64,000 bases of DNA, taken from Streptomyces sp. NA04227 (GTDB taxonomy: Bacteria > Actinomycetota > Actinomycetes > Streptomycetales > Streptomycetaceae). Position 1 is the first letter of the stretch. Each line of letters begins with the position of its first letter. Below, in pieces: positions 25,271 to 33,464 of this stretch. Where the stretch lies: assembly GCF_013364195.1 (NCBI RefSeq), contig NZ_CP054918.1, forward strand, positions 5,631,001-5,695,000. The letters are read 5' to 3'. The notes beneath the pieces were generated by a model. The model was not told the origin of the DNA, searched no databases, and saw only the letters and a program-made list of their open reading frames with translations. The position numbers were made by a program, and so were the translations under genes.

Positions 25271-25467
25271 CGGATGCCGCCCAAAGCGGGACGACTCACA
25301 GGCACGATGCGGGACCGCGGCGGGACACCCAGATTTGTACCTTGTCCCGGCCGAAGCCCGCCCCGCGTTGTCCACAGCCCCGCTCGTACAGTCCGCAAAT
25401 GTGACCGTATCCACGGGCCTGTGGACAACCGGCACGCCCCTCGGCGGCGACCTGGCAGCATGGCGGG

Positions 25468-27687
25468 GTGACCACAGCCACGCACTCCACACTCTTCCCG
25501 GACGGACACGGCGCGAGCCAGTTCGCGGCCCCGCCGCGCGACGCCGACGCCGTACTGGAAGGGCTCGACCCCGAACAGCGCGAAGTCGCCACCGCGCTGC
25601 ACGGGCCCGTGTGCGTGCTCGCCGGAGCCGGAACCGGAAAGACCCGCGCGCTCACCCACCGCATCGCCTACGGCGTCCACGCCGGAATCCTCCAGCCCGG
25701 CAACATCCTCGCCGTCACCTTCACCAACCGCGCCGCGGGCGAGATGCGCGGCCGCCTGCGCCAGCTCGGCGCCCAGGGCGTACAGGCCCGCACCTTCCAC
25801 TCCGCGGCCCTGCGCCAGCTCCAGTACTTCTGGCCCAAGGCCGTCGGAGGCGAACTCCCGCGCATCGCCGAACGCAAGATCCAGCTCGTCGCGGAAGCCG
25901 CGGCCGTCAGCGGCACCCGGCTCGACCGCAGCGAGCTGCGTGACGTCACCGGCGAGATCGAGTGGGCGAAGGTCACCCAGACCGTCCCCGCCGACTACCC
26001 GGCCGCAGCCGCCCGCGCAGGCCGCCAGATCTCCCGGGACCCCGCCGAAACCGCACAGATCTACGCCGCCTACGAACGCCTCAAGAGCGACCGCTCCGTC
26101 ATCGACTTCGAGGACGTCCTCCTGCTCACCGTCGGCATCCTCCAGGACCGCCACGACATCGCCGAGGCCGTACGCGCCCAGTACCAGCACTTCGTCGTCG
26201 ACGAATACCAGGACGTCAGCCCCCTGCAACAGCGCCTGCTCGAACTCTGGCTCGGTGAACGCGACAACCTCTGCGTCGTCGGCGACGCCAGCCAGACCAT
26301 CTACTCCTTCACCGGCGCCACCCCCGACCACCTCCTCGACTTCCGCACCCGCCACCCCGGCGCCACCCTCGTCAAACTCGTCCGCGACTACCGCTCCTCA
26401 CCCCAGGTCGTCCACCTCGCCAACGGCCTCCTCCTCCAGGCCCGCGGCCGCGCCGCCGACCACCGGCTCGAACTCGTCTCCCAGCGCGACTCCGGCCCCG
26501 AACCCGCCTACCGCGAGTACCCCGACGAACCCGCCGAAGCCGAAGGCGCCGCCCGGCGCATCCGCGACCTCATCGCCGCCGGCACCCCGGCCTCGGAGAT
26601 CGCCGTCCTGTTCCGTACGAACTCCCAGTCCGAGACCTACGAACAGGCCCTCGCCGACGCGGGCATCGCCTACCAACTGCGCGGAGCCGAGCGGTTCTTC
26701 GAACGCACCGAAGTACGCGAGGCCGGTGCCGCACTGCGCGGGGCCGCCCGCTTCGGCGGCAACGACGCCCTGCTCGACGACGCCGTCGACCTGCCCTCCC
26801 AGGTCAGGGCCGTGCTGTCCACCAAGGGCTGGCAGCCCGTCCCGCCCGCGGGCTCCGGCACCGTCCGCGAACGCTGGGAATCCCTCGCCGCCCTGGTCCG
26901 CCTCGCCGAGGACTTCGCCCGCGCCCACCCGTCCGCGACCCTCGGCGACCTCGTCGCCGAACTCGACGAACGCGCAGGCGCACAGCACGCCCCCACCGTC
27001 GACGGCGTCACCCTCGCCTCACTGCACGCCGCCAAGGGACTCGAATGGGACGCCGTCTTCCTCGTCGGCGTCGCCGAGGGCATGATGCCCATCTCGTACG
27101 CGAAGACCGACGAACAGGTGGAGGAGGAACGCCGCCTCCTGTACGTGGGCGTCACCCGCGCCCGCCGCCACCTCTGCCTCTCCTGGGCCCTGTCCCGCTC
27201 ACCCGGCGGCAGGGCGGGCCGCCGCCCCAGCAGATTCCTCGACGGGCTGCGCCCCGGCTCCACCGGCGGCGTCGGACACAGCGCCGGAGCGGCCGGGGGC
27301 ATCGAACGCGGCACGGCCACCACCGTGACGAGCAGGCCCCGCCCCACCACACGAACCCCCGCCCGCTGCCGCGTCTGCGGACGGACGCTCACCGACGCCG
27401 GTGAGATGAAACTGATGCGCTGCGAGGACTGCCCCTCCGACATGGACGAGGGCCTCTACGAGCGCCTTCGCGATTGGCGCAGCACACAGGCCAGGCTCAG
27501 CGGCCAGCCCGACTTCTGCGTCTTCACCGACAAGACCCTGATCGCCATCGCCGAGGCAGTCCCCGAGGACGCACGCACGCTCTCCCGCATCCCCGGTGTC
27601 CTCGCCCGCAAACTCCAGCGGTACGGCAACGATGTGCTCGCCATTTGTGCAGGTCAGAGCCCCGAGGCGAGAGAAGCTGAGGACTGA
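25468..27687 (+). CDS. uvrD2: UvrD2-type superfamily 1 helicase with Cys4 zinc module and HRDC domain
   Basis: 739 residues. Walker A AGAGTGKTRA (about 52), motif II VDEYQDVSPLQQ, motif III GDASQTIYSFTGA, motif V SLHAAKGLEWD and motif VI VGVTRARRHL give a full motor. A tetracysteine module follows (CRVCGRTL...CEDC, about 635-655), then an HRDC domain (residues 670-735), the arrangement of mycobacterial UvrD2. It unwinds DNA 3'-5' and is essential in mycobacteria. A CAGCAT hexamer (25456-25461) sits six bases before the GTG with no ribosome site, so the mRNA is probably leaderless. Confidence 0.94.
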   Translation: MTTATHSTLFPDGHGASQFAAPPRDADAVLEGLDPEQREVATALHGPVCVLAGAGTGKTRALTHRIAYGVHAGILQPGNILAVTFTNRAAGEMRGRLRQLGAQGVQARTFHSAALRQLQYFWPKAVGGELPRIAERKIQLVAEAAAVSGTRLDRSELRDVTGEIEWAKVTQTVPADYPAAAARAGRQISRDPAETAQIYAAYERLKSDRSVIDFEDVLLLTVGILQDRHDIAEAVRAQYQHFVVDEYQDVSPLQQRLLELWLGERDNLCVVGDASQTIYSFTGATPDHLLDFRTRHPGATLVKLVRDYRSSPQVVHLANGLLLQARGRAADHRLELVSQRDSGPEPAYREYPDEPAEAEGAARRIRDLIAAGTPASEIAVLFRTNSQSETYEQALADAGIAYQLRGAERFFERTEVREAGAALRGAARFGGNDALLDDAVDLPSQVRAVLSTKGWQPVPPAGSGTVRERWESLAALVRLAEDFARAHPSATLGDLVAELDERAGAQHAPTVDGVTLASLHAAKGLEWDAVFLVGVAEGMMPISYAKTDEQVEEERRLLYVGVTRARRHLCLSWALSRSPGGRAGRRPSRFLDGLRPGSTGGVGHSAGAAGGIERGTATTVTSRPRPTTRTPARCRVCGRTLTDAGEMKLMRCEDCPSDMDEGLYERLRDWRSTQARLSGQPDFCVFTDKTLIAIAEAVPEDARTLSRIPGVLARKLQRYGNDVLAICAGQSPEAREAED

Positions 27688-27700
27688 TACGAATTCGTCG

Positions 27701-27740
27701 AAAAAATAGTTTGCGTACGCCGCAGTCAGCCCCATAGGTT
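27701..27740 (+). promoter_or_regulatory. whiB7 promoter with AT-rich WhiB7 box
   Basis: An A/T block (AAAAAATAG, 27701-27709) abuts a -35 TTGCGT (27711-27716), then 18 bp and a -10 TAGGTT (27735-27740). An AT-rich element touching the -35 is the known layout of WhiB7/WblC-dependent promoters, so autoregulation is predicted. Transcription would start near 27747. Confidence 0.75.
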
Positions 27741-27765
27741 CTAAGCACACGCGACAGAGGCTTCT

Positions 27766-27852
27766 GTGAAGCGCTGGACACGTGGTGTACTTGAACGTCC
27801 CGGACCGGTTCCACCGGTCCCCCGAGACGCCGAGAGGAGGCGATTGAAGTGA
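27766..27852 (+). CDS. whiB7 leader upstream ORF 1 (28 codons)
   Basis: GTG at 27766 with AGAGG five bases upstream. The peptide begins MKRWTRG, contains a proline-rich stretch (PGPVPPVP) and ends in basic residues. Its stop overlaps the GTG of the next upstream ORF (GTGA), so the two are coupled. A hairpin (GGACCGGT 27802-27809, ACCGGTCC 27813-27820) lies inside it, just before the Shine-Dalgarno of the second ORF. It is too short for homology; the support is position, ribosome site and coupling. Confidence 0.5.
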   Translation: MKRWTRGVLERPGPVPPVPRDAERRRLK

Positions 27853-28178
27853 TCAGCATCATCAAGACCAACCCCGTCAGCACCGTAAAAACGGTCGATT
27901 GCTCTGTCGTCTCCAGCAGCCTGCTCGGCTTCTCGAACCTGGGAACCGGTCTGTCCGGCATGTCCGCCGGCTTTGCGGTTTCCGGTGTCGAACTCTCGGG
28001 ACTCGGCTCCCGTGAGCGCGCTGAGCGACCGACGCAGGCACCGGGGGCAGTAGCAGTGGCAGCCATTCAGGCCTATGCCCCTGCCGCAGCCGGTGCCGGC
28101 AACCCGAAGCAGGAGCTGACTCAGCACCACACGATGTGGGCCTTCCGCGGGCTCAAACCCTGGAGCGATCCAACCTGA
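27849..28178 (+). CDS. whiB7 leader upstream ORF 2 (109 codons)
   Basis: GTG at 27849 with a strong GAGGAGG eight bases upstream. The 109-residue product (MISIIKTNPVSTVKTVDCS at the start, Ala-rich middle, HHTMWAFRGLKPW near the end) resembles no family I know. It ends 24 nt before the leader terminator. Its codons at 28143-28150 (TTCCGCGG) are complementary to the 5' arm of that terminator (28207-28214), so a ribosome finishing this ORF would mask the antiterminator and favour termination, while a stalled ribosome upstream would free it. It is probably a sensor ORF rather than a functional protein. Confidence 0.6.
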   Translation: MISIIKTNPVSTVKTVDCSVVSSSLLGFSNLGTGLSGMSAGFAVSGVELSGLGSRERAERPTQAPGAVAVAAIQAYAPAAAGAGNPKQELTQHHTMWAFRGLKPWSDPT

Positions 28179-28202
28179 TCCACGATCAGGACGGCAGCCT
28201 CC

Positions 28203-28247
28203 AGGGCCGCGGAACCCCACCCGGGATCCGCGGCCCTTCTGTTTTCT
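28203..28247 (+). terminator. Intrinsic terminator (attenuator) in the whiB7 leader
   Basis: Eleven-base perfect arms (AGGGCCGCGGA 28203-28213; complement 28227-28237), extended inside by CCC/GGG around a five-base loop, followed by TTCTGTTTTCT. It lies about 450 nt after the promoter and 100 nt before the whiB7 start. A smaller hairpin (28174-28180/28184-28190) overlaps the ORF 2 stop. Confidence 0.85.
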
Positions 28248-28348
28248 CCGGACGAGAGAGAACACAGAGGAGATGCCACGGGATGCAGGACCCGGTACCA
28301 CCAGACAGCCGGCCAACAGGCCGTAACAACAAGACGAGGAAGACAACC

Positions 28349-28717
28349 GTGCAACTCGAAGCGCACGCCCCGTCCGTACCGCCTTCGCAGACCATCCCCC
28401 CGCCCGTGCCCACGGAGGACTCCCCCTTGAGCCCGCTCACCGCGCTCACCGCGCTTGACGACGCCATCGAGAACCTGGACGTACCCGTCCCCTGCCGCGC
28501 CTACGACCCGGAGGTCTTCTTCGCCGAGTCGCCCGCCGACGTCGAGTACGCCAAGTCCCTTTGCCGTACCTGCCCGCTGGTCGAGGCCTGCCTCGCCGGT
28601 GCCAAGGAGCGGCGTGAGCCCTGGGGTGTCTGGGGTGGCGAACTGTTCGTGCAGGGAGTGGTCGTAGCCCGCAAGCGGCCCCGTGGCCGTCCGCGCAAGA
28701 ACCCGGTCGTGGCATGA
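28349..28717 (+). CDS. whiB7: WhiB7/WblC antibiotic-resistance transcription factor
   Basis: 122 residues. The four iron-sulfur cysteines are in PCRAY, and LCRTCPLVEAC; the WhiB signature GVWGGE follows, and an AT-hook (RPRGRPRKNP) closes the protein, which is specific to WhiB7. Bound to the primary sigma factor, it activates intrinsic resistance to ribosome-targeting antibiotics. The GTG at 28349 has GAGGA nine bases upstream; the longer open frame upstream runs through the leader terminator and is not coding. Expression is predicted to be controlled by an autoregulated promoter and the leader attenuator. Confidence 0.96.
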   Translation: MQLEAHAPSVPPSQTIPPPVPTEDSPLSPLTALTALDDAIENLDVPVPCRAYDPEVFFAESPADVEYAKSLCRTCPLVEACLAGAKERREPWGVWGGELFVQGVVVARKRPRGRPRKNPVVA

Positions 28718-29037
28718 ACGCGCCCGGCACGATCGACCGTCCCCTCACTTCCGACCCCCAGAAGCAGGCCCCGATGAAGCCGTCCACCAACGAGCCCACC
28801 GGCTCGGCGACTCCAGATCAGAACACTCCCGGCACGACTCGTTCGCGCCAGAACCGGACCCGTGAAATGCAACTCATCCCAGAAGCCCTGGCACGCGCGC
28901 ATATGCAACAGACGCTGCGTGACTCCCAGGCCGAGCGCACCTACCTGCACCTCGCCTCCGCCCGCCGGATGCAGAGGCGCGCCGAACGCGCGTCGATGCG
29001 AGCCCGCCGGGCGCTGGCGATGGCCGTGATGCAGTAA
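28714..29037 (+). CDS. Small hypothetical protein co-transcribed with whiB7
   Basis: 107 residues, ATG overlapping the whiB7 stop (ATGA). The first 50 residues are polar and low-complexity (Thr, Pro, Asn, Gln). The C-terminal half is a basic helix (EALARAHMQQTLRDSQAE, then RRMQRRAERASMRARRAL) that may bind nucleic acid. I do not recognise the family. Coupling to whiB7 suggests joint induction by translation inhibitors. A terminator follows at 29136. Confidence 0.75.
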   Translation: MNAPGTIDRPLTSDPQKQAPMKPSTNEPTGSATPDQNTPGTTRSRQNRTREMQLIPEALARAHMQQTLRDSQAERTYLHLASARRMQRRAERASMRARRALAMAVMQ

Positions 29038-29135
29038 CGGCGAACACCGCGCGAGCGGTGGGAGCTTGCCCCGCAGCGGCGAGGGCGATCAGGTAGGTGC
29101 AGTCGATCGCCGACGAGCGCAGAGACGGAAACATG

Positions 29136-29175
29136 CCGCCCCCGGCCGGCCCTTGAATGGGTCGGCCGGGGGCGG
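29136..29175 (+). terminator. Terminator after the whiB7 unit
   Basis: Arms CCGCCCCCGGCCG (29136-29148) and its complement (29163-29175), loop of 14, no U-tract. Confidence 0.7.
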
Positions 29176-29264
29176 TGGTGTGTTCGGGGGAGTGTCGCCG
29201 CCCGGGAGGAGAGGGCGGCGCGTGGTGAGAGGTGCCGCTGTTCGTCCGGGGATATCGTCACAAG

Positions 29265-29465
29265 ATGGACCGGGGACAAGACGAGACGGCACAGGAACCG
29301 GAAGCCGAGCCCATCGTGTGCGCGCAGTGCGGCGCCAAGGCCGATGGGCGGGAGCTCACCTGGACCTGCTCCGTGGAGAACGGAGCCCGCCGCTACTTCT
29401 GCGACTCCTGCGCTCGCACCCATATCCGGGCTATTGAAGGGCGGTTGGATTCGGGGTGGTGGTGA
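29265..29465 (+). CDS. Small Cys4 zinc-ribbon protein
   Basis: 66 residues. Two CxxC pairs, CAQCGAKAD (about 21) and YFCDSCARTH (about 48), form a likely zinc ribbon. The rest is acidic at the N-terminus and ends in a helix (IRAIEGRLDSGWW). TATCGT (29253-29258) lies six bases before the ATG without a ribosome site, predicting a leaderless transcript; an in-frame upstream ATG at 29232 would precede that hexamer. Function unknown. Confidence 0.7.
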   Translation: MDRGQDETAQEPEAEPIVCAQCGAKADGRELTWTCSVENGARRYFCDSCARTHIRAIEGRLDSGWW

Positions 29466-29523
29466 GTGCGTGGTGAGAGGTGGATGAGGTTCGGGCACGT
29501 CCCACTCCGCCAACCTCGGTCGG

Positions 29524-30012
29524 CTACCGGCGGGCCCGGGCGCGCAGCTTGGGCATCCACCTCGGCAGCCAATGGATGACGGCCACCGTCGCGGCCACAC
29601 TGCCGAGTGTCACGAGGAAGGCCCCCGGATAGAGGTGGTTCACCCAGCATGGCTGCCACTCATGGCGGCAGGTGGGCGAGGAGCCCTTTCCGGGGATCGC
29701 GCGGGCTGCGGCCAACGCGCTCACCAGGGCCACGGCCGCGTACACGATGCCGGCCACGACCCACCGGGGCGAGTACGTGCTCCGGTCCGAGGAGGCCCGG
29801 CGGAAGCAGCGCTCGGAAGCTGTGAACGTGATCGGGAGCAACACGCCGACGGTGGCGCCGAATCCGATGCCGGACGCCGGCCAGTACGCGGACAGAGTCC
29901 ACAGCTCGTCACCGAGCCACAGCGACAGTGGGAGAAAACCGCCGAGGGCTGCGAGCGCGGCGACCGCCTTGGCGTTCTTCTTCCAGCTCGTGCTGCGCGC
30001 CGAACGCTCCAT
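29524..30012 (-). CDS. Four-span hypothetical membrane protein
   Basis: 162 residues. A basic N-terminus (MERSARSTSWKK) precedes hydrophobic helices near 14-30, 45-60, 82-102 and 128-148, with an external-looking loop containing two cysteines (PTCRHEWQPCWVNH) that could form a disulfide. The ATG has GGAGG eight bases upstream; the open frame further upstream runs into the poly-C region and is not coding. Function unknown. Confidence 0.75.
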   Translation of the reverse strand: MERSARSTSWKKNAKAVAALAALGGFLPLSLWLGDELWTLSAYWPASGIGFGATVGVLLPITFTASERCFRRASSDRSTYSPRWVVAGIVYAAVALVSALAAARAIPGKGSSPTCRHEWQPCWVNHLYPGAFLVTLGSVAATVAVIHWLPRWMPKLRARARR

Positions 30013-30460
30013 CAGCGATCCTCCGAAGTCGTGAACATCTGCTGCGGCTCGTGAATAAAGCCAGGGGGCGGCTGTGTGGGCGTGAGTGGGGGAGGAGCGC
30101 TTGTGAGTGGGGGCTTCGCCTGTGTTGGGCGAACCTCGCTTGAGTGGGGGCCCCTCCCCCCCCCCCCCCCCCCCCTCCCCCCTGCAAAGATCAACCCGGC
30201 CGTGCCCGCCAAAGATCAACTCGGCTGTGCCCGCAGCGTCATCCCGTGCCTGCAGTGCCCCGAGTGCCCGCACGCCGACCACCACCGTGACCCTTCACGC
30301 AGCACCCGCCACAACTGCACGGCACCATCAGCCTCGACCGCCCCCGGGGTCCGACCGGCCGCCCCCGCGGACCCGACCGACCACAACTCGGGCCTCTCCG
30401 CACCTCACCCTCGACGCCGCGCCCGCTCAGCCGACCCCGGCCGCCGTACCTCGCCCGACA
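30013..30460. other. Gene-free spacer containing a 20-base poly-C tract
   Basis: Twenty consecutive C (30156-30175) are flanked by further C-rich sequence (30151-30180), about 145 bp upstream of the four-span membrane gene. The remainder (30181-30460) is Pro/Thr-coding-like low complexity on the plus strand with no ribosome site or recognisable product. Confidence 0.75.
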
Positions 30461-31969
30461 TCACCCGCCGGCCTTCACCCCAGCCCCGACTTCCTCGCCC
30501 TCTTCCCCTTCCTCGCCCGCCTCTGCCTCGACTTCGTCGAACTCTTCCTCTACCTCTACGTCTTCCTCGTCCCCGTGCTCGCCCTCGCCCTCGAACTCTT
30601 CCGCCTCGGCGTCCGTCTCCGCCTCGTCCTCCGCGTCCGTCTCGTACTCGGCCACGAATCCCGGGACCCATGCCTCCAGTTCCTCACGCATCCGCACGGT
30701 GGCGCCCAGTTGGCAGAGGACGCCGATGGTGCTCAGGGTCACGCGGTGGATCAGGAGATAGGCGGGCGGGAGGTTGAGTTGCATGCCCAGTTTGTGGGCG
30801 GGGGAGCGGCGGTCGGCTATGCGGGCCGCCTGGCTGCGCATCCAGCCTCGGGTGAAGACGAACTCGTCGGCCCTCGCGGGCTCGATCATCGGGAGCAGGT
30901 AGTCCAGCACCTCGTCCGGATCGAGGTCGATCTCCTCCTTGACGAAGCCCTCCTCGCACAGCAGCTCGTAGACCGCGCCCGCTTCTCCTTCGAGGGCCAT
31001 GCGGAACGTGGTGCCGATCGGTTCGGGCAGTCCGCCGGGCATCCGGTCGACGGTGCCGAAGTCCAGTACGCCGAGCTTCCAGCCGTCGTCGCCGTCGGGC
31101 AGCAGACGGAAGTTGCCCGGGTGCGGGTCGGCGTGCAGCAGTCCGGTGCGGGCCGGGCCGGAGAACAGGAAGAGGGCCAGGAGCTGACCTGCGCGGTCCC
31201 TTTGTTCCGGGGTGCCGTCGGAAATGATCTCCGAGAGCGGGATCCCGTCGATCCACTCGGTGACGAGGATTCCGTCGCCCTGGTGCACGACGTCCGGAAT
31301 CAGTACGTCGGGGTCGTCCTCGAACTCCTTGGCGTGGGCGCGCTGTGACTCGGCCTCCAGAGCGTAGTCGAGTTCCTCGGCGACCCGGTCGCGCAGTTCG
31401 GCGATGAGCGGCTTGATGTCCATGCCGGGTATGAGGGGACCAAGGAGCCTGGAGAAACGGCTCAGTTGGTTCAGGTCGGAGACCAGGGCCTCGCCCGCGC
31501 CCGGGTACTGCACCTTCACCGCGACCTCGCGGCCGTCGTGCCAGACCGCCCGGTGCACCTGACCGATGGAGGCCGCCGCGGACGGTTTGTCCTCGAACTC
31601 CTCGAACAGGTCGCGCCAGTTCTCGCCCATTCCCTCCGCGAGTACCTGGTGCACCCTGCTCGCGGGCATAGGCGGCGCGGCCTCCTGAAGTTTGGTCAGG
31701 GCGGCACGGTAGGGACCGGCGATCTCCTCGGGCAGGGCGGACTCGAACACCGACATGGCCTGGCCGAACTTCATGGCCCCGCCCTTGAGTTCACCCAGCA
31801 CCTTGAAAAGCTGTTCCGCCGTGCGCTGTTGCAGCTCACGTCCGACCAGCTCCGCGGACTTGCCGCCGATTCGCTTGCCGAGTCCCCAGGTAGCCCGGCC
31901 CGCGAAGCCGATGGGCAGGGCGGCCAGCTTGGCGGTCCGGGTGACCGCCTTCCGGGGAAGATCAGACAT
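30461..31969 (-). CDS. ABC1/UbiB-family atypical kinase with acidic C-terminal tail
   Basis: 502 residues. Signature KFGQAMS (the KxGQ motif, about 65-75), the Ala-rich loop PSAAASIGQVH, the VAVKVQYPG lysine, LLHADPHPGNF catalytic loop and GVLDFGTVDR metal-binding loop are all present, so it should bind and hydrolyse ATP. The last 60 residues are almost entirely Glu and Asp with Gly and Val. The mycobacterial neighbour of whiB7 (Rv3197) is of this family and has been linked to macrolide tolerance. The ATG at 31969 has GGAGG close by and overlaps the end of the ThiF-like gene by 8 bp. Confidence 0.9.
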   Translation of the reverse strand: MSDLPRKAVTRTAKLAALPIGFAGRATWGLGKRIGGKSAELVGRELQQRTAEQLFKVLGELKGGAMKFGQAMSVFESALPEEIAGPYRAALTKLQEAAPPMPASRVHQVLAEGMGENWRDLFEEFEDKPSAAASIGQVHRAVWHDGREVAVKVQYPGAGEALVSDLNQLSRFSRLLGPLIPGMDIKPLIAELRDRVAEELDYALEAESQRAHAKEFEDDPDVLIPDVVHQGDGILVTEWIDGIPLSEIISDGTPEQRDRAGQLLALFLFSGPARTGLLHADPHPGNFRLLPDGDDGWKLGVLDFGTVDRMPGGLPEPIGTTFRMALEGEAGAVYELLCEEGFVKEEIDLDPDEVLDYLLPMIEPARADEFVFTRGWMRSQAARIADRRSPAHKLGMQLNLPPAYLLIHRVTLSTIGVLCQLGATVRMREELEAWVPGFVAEYETDAEDEAETDAEAEEFEGEGEHGDEEDVEVEEEFDEVEAEAGEEGEEGEEVGAGVKAGG

Positions 31970-33230
31970 AAGCCCTCCAAGTCCCAGACTGCTGCGCCGC
32001 GTACGGCGGTGACTTCGCCATTGTCTCCTGCCGGTGTACGTCGTTCGAAGTGTGTTCCCCCTTACGTTCTCGGACACCTTCCCGAGCCGCCCCGCAGGAG
32101 CACTCCCGATGGGGCCGCAACTGCCGCGCGTGCCAGTCCAGTCCCGGCAGGGACGCCTCCCATCGCACCGAGCGTGCCGCGGCCTCGTGGCCGTCGAGGA
32201 AGGCCAGCGCGTGAGCGGCCGCGAGCCCGGCGACCGTTGTGGCCAGGGCCACGTCGCAGGCCTGGTCGCGTCGGCTGCCGCCCGAGAACCACTGGGCGAG
32301 CAGCCGTGGCCAGGTGGGATCGCGGTCCGTGCGGTGGCGCCGTAGACATCCGGCGCACGCGGTCCGGCCGGGGAGGACCAAGGGCCCCACGATGCCGGTG
32401 GCTTCGAGCACTCCCGCGTACAGGTGCGGTGTGCCGGATCTCATGTAGTCGTCGGCCGGTGCCTCGCGGGGAACGTAGGAGTGCAGCCCGTCCCGTGGGG
32501 CGATCACCGCGAGGGCCAACGGGGGTTCGGGTCCGGTGGCACGCGCCGGGGCGCGGCGTGGCCGGTGGGCGGCGGCACGGCTCACGGCCTGGCGGGCCGC
32601 CTCCGAGCGCCGTCGTCCGATGCCGGTCTCGGTCATACCGCCCGGCCCCAGGTCCCCGGGCCGCACACAGCCGCCGTCGATCACCTCGACCTGTCCGACA
32701 CCGGCGGCGGCGAGTACCGCGGCGATCAGGGTGCCGACCCGCCCCGCGCCACGTACGTGCACGCGTGCGGCTCGCCGGGCCGCCATCAGACGCATCGGGT
32801 CGCCGGGCTTCCGCCGGGTCACCGACAGCGAGGCGAGGTCGGGTCCGAGCCGGGCTTCCGGTGCGGGTCTGCGCCTCGGCCCGGGACCGTGCCGAGGCTC
32901 GGGTCCGTGCTCGGTGCCCGTGCTCCTTCGAGCTGAGGGGCGCTGTCGTAGCAGGAGTGTGTCCTCGCCCGCGGGGCCGGCGTCCTCCAGGAGCCCGGCG
33001 GCCGACAGGCGTTCCACGAGGGGGCCGACCTGTTCCGGTGGGAAGCCCAGACCGGCGGCGTCCCTTCGTAAGAGGGAGAGGCCGCGGGTGCCGTCCATGA
33101 GTGAGAGCACGCGGCCCGTGGCGGGCGCCACTGGGGAGAGGACGACCGCGTGGGCCGGGGCGATGCCGAACTGCAGGGTGCGGGCGTCGCGCCAGACCGG
33201 CCGTAGGGCGGGCTTCAGGAGCGGATACAT
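31962..33230 (-). CDS. ThiF-family (E1-like) protein
   Basis: 422 residues. Residues about 1-110 form an N-terminal domain (GRVLSLMDGTRG, winged-helix-like), followed by an Arg/Pro-rich linker and a Rossmann segment VRGAGRVGTLIAAVLAAAGVGQVEVIDGG. CAGCLRRH and ECSCG may bind zinc. The adenylation loop is less conserved than in MoeB, so the protein may not activate a ubiquitin-like partner. The chosen ATG matches the usual N-terminus, but a GTG at 33245 with GGGGGA upstream is an equally good start. It is coupled to the ABC1 gene. Function unknown. Confidence 0.72.
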   Translation of the reverse strand: MYPLLKPALRPVWRDARTLQFGIAPAHAVVLSPVAPATGRVLSLMDGTRGLSLLRRDAAGLGFPPEQVGPLVERLSAAGLLEDAGPAGEDTLLLRQRPSARRSTGTEHGPEPRHGPGPRRRPAPEARLGPDLASLSVTRRKPGDPMRLMAARRAARVHVRGAGRVGTLIAAVLAAAGVGQVEVIDGGCVRPGDLGPGGMTETGIGRRRSEAARQAVSRAAAHRPRRAPARATGPEPPLALAVIAPRDGLHSYVPREAPADDYMRSGTPHLYAGVLEATGIVGPLVLPGRTACAGCLRRHRTDRDPTWPRLLAQWFSGGSRRDQACDVALATTVAGLAAAHALAFLDGHEAAARSVRWEASLPGLDWHARQLRPHRECSCGAAREGVRERKGEHTSNDVHRQETMAKSPPYAAQQSGTWRAYV

Positions 33231-33464
33231 CGGAAGTGGACACACAGGAATCCCCCGTCGCTGGTTGGTGAGCGTGCCGTGGCCGTTCGCCGGAGTCGCC
33301 GGTCGCGGTGGCACGGGATCAGCATGCACGGTTGGGGAGATTCCTGCGGAAAGTTATCCACAGGCGGGCGAATTGGTATGACTAGTGTGGTGCGGTGTGG
33401 TGGATCGGTTGCGAACCGGGGTAGCGGCGGGACTTCGGCAAGGTCCAGCGGGTACGGTCGTGGC

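Noticed and set aside
28136..28348. N-terminal extension of WhiB7
   Set aside because: The extension would be read through the leader terminator hairpin, and the GTG at 28349 has a proper ribosome site and family-length product.
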